Of a stretch of 64,000 nt of DNA, positions 60,035 through 64,000 are shown in pieces. The position numbers were made by a program, and so were the translations under genes. Numbering within the stretch: the stretch's first letter is position 1; the number at the start of each line of letters is the position of its first letter. Source of the stretch: Desulfobaculum sp044987625 (lineage in GTDB: Bacteria; Desulfobacterota; Desulfovibrionia; Desulfovibrionales; Desulfovibrionaceae); contig NZ_JBJDSB010000004.1 in NCBI RefSeq assembly GCF_044987625.1, positions 1 to 64,000 on the forward strand, written 5' to 3'. The notes under the pieces are model-generated. The model saw only the letters and a list, made by a program, of their open reading frames with translations, was not told the origin of the DNA and did not search any database.

Positions 60035-60339
60035 GCTCCGCAGGCCAAAGGGCCGTGGGCCCTTTGGAATCCCATTTGCGCACAAACCGGTTGCTTTGGG
60101 ATGGAACAGTCGTCACCCCTGACGGCTCTCGTCCGTGTGGAGGGGGAATTGTATTGGGGGGTGTTGGCGCGTGGGGCTGGGCGGTGAGAATCCCTGTTTG
60201 GGGGGAAGATGGCTGAGGGGGGGGTATTGTGGGAGTGTATGATCCCACCCTAAACCCCGTATTTTCGGGGGCGGCTTCCGCCCCCGAAAATCCTAAGGAT
60301 TCTTAAGGAAATTATTTCCTTAAGTCGCCGAAGGCATGC
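60035..60339 (-). repeat. Composite hairpin repeat, copy 2
   Basis: On the plus strand the order is B (60035-60121), D (about 60125-60141), C (60182-60197) and A (60258-60339), the reverse complement of copy 1. Module A hairpins are CTTAAGGAAA-TTA-derived 10-bp stem (60302-60324) and a perfect 13-bp stem around GCGGCTTCCGC (60262-60290). The first 174 bp (60035-60208) are identical base for base to 63211-63384. Spacers between modules differ from copy 1. Confidence 0.85.
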
Positions 60340-60372
60340 TTTTTCTTCATTTTTGCCTCCTCAAATGAGGTG

Positions 60373-60419
60373 GGATGCGTATGGGCCTTCATTCAGCCGT
60401 GAAGGGCCATACGCATCCC
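60373..60419. repeat. Long inverted repeat between the composite repeat and the betaine-binding gene
   Basis: GGGATGCGTATGG pairs with CCATACGCATCCC (13 bp, perfect; first base at 60372), continued by CCTTCA/TGAAGG after one mismatch, with an eight-base loop. No T-run on either strand. It lies 3' of the leftward binding-protein gene. Confidence 0.75.
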
Positions 60420-60543
60420 GAACCACAACCCGTTTTCCGGCCCGGCTCTCTGTGGGCCGAAATTTGGGTGCCTGCAGAGGGTGGCAGCGCCTGAGCAGGC
60501 AGGAGGCAAACGGGTGTGTGCTACGTGTTCAGCCGTGGGCGTT

Positions 60544-61467
60544 TTAGGACGCGATGGCCTTACGCAGCACCTCCATGGCGGGCTTGCCGTTGGCGGCTTT
60601 GACGCCCTTCAGCCAGGGGGCGATGGTCTTCATATTATTTTTGATCCACTTCGTGGCGACGGTTTCGGGCGCCTGTTCCTTAAAGCCGTACTCGTTAATC
60701 CACTCACTCTGGGTGTGGCCGGAGATGTACAGGTTTTTCAGGAAGGTATGCACCTGCGGGAAGCGGTCCTTAAAGTCGTTGCTGGCGAGGGTGTAGACGA
60801 TGGACTCGTTAACGAGGCCTTCGGTGCCCGGCACGCCCGTGAGGAACTTCATATCCATCTGGAAGTTCATCCAGTGCGGGCGCCAGCCGTGGAACACAAC
60901 CCACTGCTTGTGCTTAATCTTGTCCTGCACGGCCTTAATCATGGCCGGTACGGGGCTGCACAGCATTTTCCAGTCGCCGAGGTTGGCGACGTTGTTGTCG
61001 ATGATTTTTTCCGTAGAGGTCTGCATGCCGCTACCGACCTCAATGCTGTAGATGGTGTTTTCAAACTTATCAGCATTGGGGGCCAGGTCGGCGATGGAGC
61101 GCACGCCGGCGTCCCACACGTAGTTGGGCACGGCGAGGCTGACGCCTGCTTCATCGAGGTTGGTGCCCACGATTTCGAAGGCGTTCTTTTCGTTCAGGGG
61201 GTTGAACAGTTCGTTCTGCAGCGGAATCCAGCTGGCAAGGTAGGCGTCGACGTCGCCGGTGGTTAGGCCGTTGTAGACCATAACGGCGCTGACTTCGACC
61301 TGCTTGCTCTCGTAGCCGATGGCTTCGAGAATCTGGGCGACGACTTCGGTTTTGACGGTAACGCCCGGCCACGGCGGAACGCCGAATTTCACGGGCTGCG
61401 CATGGGCGCTGAGGGGGGCAATGATACAAAAAACGGCAATGGCGAGAGTTGCGAGTATGTTTCGCAA
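60544..61467 (-). CDS. Glycine betaine-type ABC transporter substrate-binding protein, downstream paralogue
   Basis: A 307-residue OpuAC/ProX-type binding protein. A signal peptide (RNILATLAIAVFCIIAPLSA, cleaved at AHA) is followed by VKFGVPPWPGVTVKTEV, where the aromatic Trp belongs to the quaternary-ammonium-binding site. Further conserved parts are YVWDAGVRSIADL and FHGWRPHWMNFQM, with more Trp. The start is TTG 61467 with AGGAGG six bases upstream; in-frame ATGs further up are not signal-like. It is similar along its whole length to the neighbouring gene at 61717-62640 and has the same length. No permease or ATPase gene is near. The likely ligands are glycine betaine, choline or proline betaine. 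Confidence 0.9.
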   Translation of the reverse strand: MRNILATLAIAVFCIIAPLSAHAQPVKFGVPPWPGVTVKTEVVAQILEAIGYESKQVEVSAVMVYNGLTTGDVDAYLASWIPLQNELFNPLNEKNAFEIVGTNLDEAGVSLAVPNYVWDAGVRSIADLAPNADKFENTIYSIEVGSGMQTSTEKIIDNNVANLGDWKMLCSPVPAMIKAVQDKIKHKQWVVFHGWRPHWMNFQMDMKFLTGVPGTEGLVNESIVYTLASNDFKDRFPQVHTFLKNLYISGHTQSEWINEYGFKEQAPETVATKWIKNNMKTIAPWLKGVKAANGKPAMEVLRKAIAS

Positions 61468-61671
61468 GCGAACCTCCTGGTTATAGTGCATAGGGTCGGC
61501 TCTGCATCCCGTGAGCGGGGCGTGCAGGAGCCGGACCGGCCCATCCCCTGCGCTGCATCGGCACATATGCCGTGAGGCGGCTTACGGAGCCAGCATGGTG
61601 ACCGGCTGGATGGTCCGGGGCCACGCGCCAACGGCAGGCCGTGCGGGGGCTGATGCCGGGGCGCTGTTTTG

Positions 61672-61702
61672 GCGGTCTGTCGGCCAAGTGGCGACAGACC
61701 GC
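61672..61702. other. Hairpin between the two betaine-binding-protein genes
   Basis: GCGGTCTGTCG pairs perfectly with CGACAGACCGC around a nine-base loop; no T-run. It may stabilise the upstream message or lower read-through into the second gene. Confidence 0.65.
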
Positions 61703-61716
61703 ATGCTCACATCGTT

Positions 61717-62640
61717 CTAACCGGCAAAGTCCCGGCGAACGGCGTCGATGGCGGGGGTACCGTCGACAGTCTTGACGCCGTCAAGCCACGTGGCAACGGT
61801 GTCGAGGTGCTTTCGAATCCAATCCGAGGCGACCTTCTCCGGGGCGAGTTTCTCAAACCCGAAGCTGTTGATCCATTCACTCTGCGTGTCCGCCTTGACG
61901 GTGAACTGCTTCAGGAACGTATGCGCCTGCGGGAAGCGGTCCTTAAAGTCGTTGCTGGCGATGGTGTACACCATGCTCTTGCTCACGAGGTCCTCCGTGC
62001 CGGGGACGCCTTCAAGGTACTTGATATCCATCTGGAAGTTCATCCAGTGTGGCTGCCAGCCGTGGAAGACCACCCACTGGTTGTTGCGGATGCGCTCCTG
62101 TACGGCGGAGAGCATCACCGGCGTGGTGCTGCTGACAAGCTGCCAGTCCGCAAGACCAGCGACGTCGTTCTCCACCATCTTTTCCGTGGCGGCCTGCATG
62201 GCAGAGCCAACCTCAATGGTGTACAGCTCGTTGTCAAACTTGTCCGCGTAGGCGTCCAGGTCCGCAATGGAATGCACGCCAGCGTCCCACACATACGAAG
62301 GGACACAGAAGCTGATGTTGGCCTCGCTGATGTTCATGGCCACGACATCAATGGCGTTTTTTTCCTTCAGCGGCAACAGCATGTCGTTTTGCTGCGGCAG
62401 CCATGCGGCAAGGCACGCGTCCACATCGTCCGTGGTCAGCCCTTTGTAGATAATGGGCGGGCCAATTTCGAGCTGGACGGTGTCATACCCCATGGAGTCC
62501 AGAATTTGGCAGACAACTTCCGACTTCACAGTAACACCCGGCCACGGCGGGACACCAAAGCGTATGGAATCCGCACTCGCGGAAAGCGGTACACACAAAC
62601 TCAGTACAAAAAGAAGTACACTAAGACAGAGCCTACTCAA
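61717..62640 (-). CDS. Glycine betaine-type ABC transporter substrate-binding protein, upstream paralogue
   Basis: A 307-residue paralogue of the downstream gene. Signal peptide SRLCLSVLLFVLSLCVPLSA is followed by IRFGVPPWPGVTVKSEV, YVWDAGVHSIADL, and FHGWQPHWMNFQM, so the Trp box is conserved. The start is TTG 62640 with GGAGG six bases upstream, a rare start codon also used by its neighbour. A good promoter lies about 90 nt upstream. Duplication may allow two specificities or affinities feeding one transporter encoded elsewhere. Confidence 0.9.
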   Translation of the reverse strand: MSRLCLSVLLFVLSLCVPLSASADSIRFGVPPWPGVTVKSEVVCQILDSMGYDTVQLEIGPPIIYKGLTTDDVDACLAAWLPQQNDMLLPLKEKNAIDVVAMNISEANISFCVPSYVWDAGVHSIADLDAYADKFDNELYTIEVGSAMQAATEKMVENDVAGLADWQLVSSTTPVMLSAVQERIRNNQWVVFHGWQPHWMNFQMDIKYLEGVPGTEDLVSKSMVYTIASNDFKDRFPQAHTFLKQFTVKADTQSEWINSFGFEKLAPEKVASDWIRKHLDTVATWLDGVKTVDGTPAIDAVRRDFAG

Positions 62641-62730
62641 TACGACCTCCAGGTTGCGGTGGGAAAGTCCGGCGCGCTTTGCAATATGATGCGTTCCACT
62701 GCGCGCCAGCTGAAAGACTATGCAGTGTAG

Positions 62731-62759
62731 TAGATAGAAAATGCCGCAGTCCTTGTCAA
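62731..62759 (-). promoter_or_regulatory. Sigma-70-type promoter of the betaine-binding-protein genes
   Basis: On the minus strand TTGACA (62759-62754), 17-nt spacer, TATCTA (62736-62731), giving a leader of about 85 nt before TTG 62640. Confidence 0.65.
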
Positions 62760-63061
62760 ATTCATCCCCACAGTACCCTATTAACGGGTACGTATCGGTT
62801 ATATCCGTATTCTGCGTTTTCGCGCTTTTTCTCAGGTTTTGCGTCGCGCAGCGTTGCGTCGCTATCCCAACACTACAGCGGCTTTGCCGTCATCCGGCAC
62901 CCACGCTTTTCCCGATTTCATAGGCGCTTGTGCTGGTGTTCGCATTATTGTTTTGCGTATGCGCGCAACGTGGCATGAGTGGCGTGCATCGTGTGAGTGG
63001 GGATGTTTTGGGTATGTGGCGTGCAGAGAAGAGGACACGAAAGAAGAAGAGGAAGAGTTGT
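62760..63061. other. Stretch without a gene between the betaine promoter and the 63-kb repeats
   Basis: I see no coding frame with a domain or ribosome site and no strong hairpin. Short frames on both strands translate to Ser/Cys/Arg-rich peptides. Confidence 0.5.
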
Positions 63062-63158
63062 GCTCCGCAGGACAACGAGCCGCGGGCCCTTTGGGATCCC
63101 ATGAGTGCACAGGCCGAGTGTATTTTGGATAGGGCGGTCGTCACCCCTGACGACTCTC
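63062..63158 (-). repeat. Degenerate B module of the composite repeat (63-kb locus)
   Basis: GCTCCGCAGG with a decayed left stem arm (ACAACGAGCC) but intact right arm (GGCCCTTTGG), then GATCCCAT, GCACAGGCCG and GTCGTCACCCCTGACG. The hairpin is broken here, unlike the other modules. Confidence 0.75.
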
Positions 63159-63210
63159 GGGGGAGGAGGGTGTGATGGCGTGTGTTGGAGTGGGGCGCAG
63201 GGCTTTTTGT

Positions 63211-63525
63211 GCTCCGCAGGCCAAAGGGCCGTGGGCCCTTTGGAATCCCATTTGCGCACAAACCGGTTGCTTTGGGATGGAACAGTCGTCACCCCTGACG
63301 GCTCTCGTCCGTGTGGAGGGGGAATTGTATTGGGGGGTGTTGGCGCGTGGGGCTGGGCGGTGAGAATCCCTGTTTGGGGGGAAGGGAAGGTGGTTGAGGA
63401 GTGGGGTTGTACAGGTATTGTGGGAGTGTGTAATTCCACCCTAAACCCTGTATTTTCGGGGGCGGCTTCCGCCCACGAAAATTATAAGGATTCTTAAGGA
63501 AATTATTTCCTTAAGTCGCCGAAGG
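63211..63525 (-). repeat. Composite hairpin repeat, copy 3
   Basis: Same B-D-C-A order as copy 2. Bases 63211-63384 are identical to 60035-60208. Module A keeps the CTTAAGG/CCTTAAG hairpin (63493-63515), but its second hairpin has one mismatch (CCCAC for CCCCC, about 63471-63476). It ends 127 bp before the stop codon of the YheO-type gene. Confidence 0.85.
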
Positions 63526-63581
63526 CCAAAAAAGGCCCGGCATCTCCTCCATACCTCCGCCGCATGGCGCCCTGCACGCCA

Positions 63582-63625
63582 CAACACAAAAGCCCCGCGA
63601 CTTTCGTCGTGGGGCTTTTGTGTTG
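63582..63625. terminator. Bidirectional terminator after the YheO-type gene
   Basis: A 20-bp inverted repeat (CAACACAAAAGCCCCGCGAC with loop TTTC and its complement, one wobble). A-run and T-run flank the core on both sides. Confidence 0.9.
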
Positions 63626-63651
63626 CGATGTCTCTGGCGAGTGGTGTGCTG

Positions 63652-64000
63652 TTAGTCTTGGCACTTTTGCATGTAGCGGTAGATGGTTGCTTCTGAGGCG
63701 TCGAGGTACTGTGCGACGACGCCGACGCTGCCTTTGATGAGGAAGACGCCTTTTCGGTTGAGTTCGGCGACGATTTCGGTTTTTTCGTCGGCGGTCATGC
63801 GTTCCGGCGGGATGTTGTAGCGGCGGATGACGTTGAGGACCATATTTTCGGTGAGGTCTTCGATATTTTCGTGGAAGCTCTCTTCGCCGTGCGTAGGGGC
63901 GATATCGGGTGAGAGCGACGCGCCGAAGCCGCCGTTTTCGATCATATTATCGAGCAGTTCGCGCACTTGGCAGACTTTGGTGACGTCCATGTTGAGGCAG
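63652..64000 (-). CDS. YheO-type (PAS plus HTH_22) transcriptional regulator, 5' end beyond the window
   Basis: The C-terminal 112 residues or more of a regulator. The frame stays open to the window edge, and the residues before MDVTKVCQ (CLN) fit the LCxNxD strand that ends the YheO PAS-like domain, so Met at 63990 is internal. The C-terminal HTH shows MTADEKTEIVAELNRKGVFL, then IKGSVGVVAQYLDASEATIYRYM, the HTH_22 signature (KGVFLIKGAV with VxxxLxVSxxTVYxYL in family members). YheO-family proteins sense an unknown ligand. Confidence 0.85.
   Translation of the reverse strand, partial: CLNMDVTKVCQVRELLDNMIENGGFGASLSPDIAPTHGEESFHENIEDLTENMVLNVIRRYNIPPERMTADEKTEIVAELNRKGVFLIKGSVGVVAQYLDASEATIYRYMQKCQD

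Noticed and set aside
59805..60248. Minus-strand frame of 147 codons across repeat modules, with similar frames near 63 kb and 17.6 kb
   Set aside because: The shared peptides (for example KWDSKGPTALWPAE) result from the DNA repeat. Frames end differently in each copy, and copy 1 is read in another context; stems covary without regard to codons.

Overview
This 64 kb window comes from a GC-rich Gram-negative bacterium. The outer-membrane genes (LpxK, a FadL-type porin, an RND pump) show a diderm envelope. FeoAB, an Fe-S type serine dehydratase, a TRAP transporter, the feoB-DUF2325 pairing, the pheT-merR order and the many two-component and PAS proteins fit a deltaproteobacterial sulfate reducer of the order Desulfovibrionales. 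That placement is inference from gene content; no rRNA is present. Most of the window is ordinary chromosome. There is no prophage, insertion sequence or CRISPR array.

Layout. 1-6.7 kb: a possible gene tail, an SGNH/GDSL hydrolase, an RND efflux pair (lipoprotein adaptor plus pump) and a SLOG-like protein. 6.7-17 kb: a flavin disulfide-reductase family protein, a DUF1566 protein, a YitT-type membrane protein, a sulfotransferase, pheT with a MerR regulator but no pheS beside it, a LysE exporter and a SulP transporter. 17.1-18.5 kb: tRNA-Pro(GGG) and tRNA-Thr(GGT), one copy of a composite hairpin repeat, and cobU. 18.6-25.7 kb: an iron and metal locus. feoA-feoB-DUF2325-TPR-HD-GYP and a 45-codon ORF run leftward, the last four linked by ATGA stop/start overlaps. 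A GGDEF gene runs rightward from a promoter with a Fur-like palindrome in its spacer, followed by a DUF1007-NicO nickel/cobalt pair. A c-di-GMP synthase and a c-di-GMP hydrolase thus flank ferrous iron uptake.

25.7-33.8 kb: a divergent hybrid histidine kinase and sigma-54 response regulator, then surface-polysaccharide genes (O-antigen ligase type, GT4, polyprenyl-phosphate sugar transferase). 34-39.4 kb: a TRAP transporter (dctPQM) running into L-serine ammonia-lyase, then an exported MsrA. 39.4-47.3 kb: a PAS sensor joined to a phage-CI-type HTH, a FadL-type porin, a LysR/PACE divergent pair, and a SulP transporter with an N-terminal zinc ribbon and a C-terminal cyclic-nucleotide domain. 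48.2-59.8 kb: rnr, lpxK, a Bax-inhibitor-1 protein, a Ca/Na antiporter, a PP-loop protein, recA, alaS and a lipoprotein. 59.8-64 kb: two tandem glycine-betaine-type binding proteins bracketed by repeats, and a truncated YheO-type regulator.

The most unusual feature is a dispersed composite element of about 310 nt with three copies (near 17.6, 60.0 and 63.2 kb). It has two or more perfect 10-13 bp hairpins whose stems differ between copies by compensating changes while loops, spacing and linkers are kept. It matches no family I can name.
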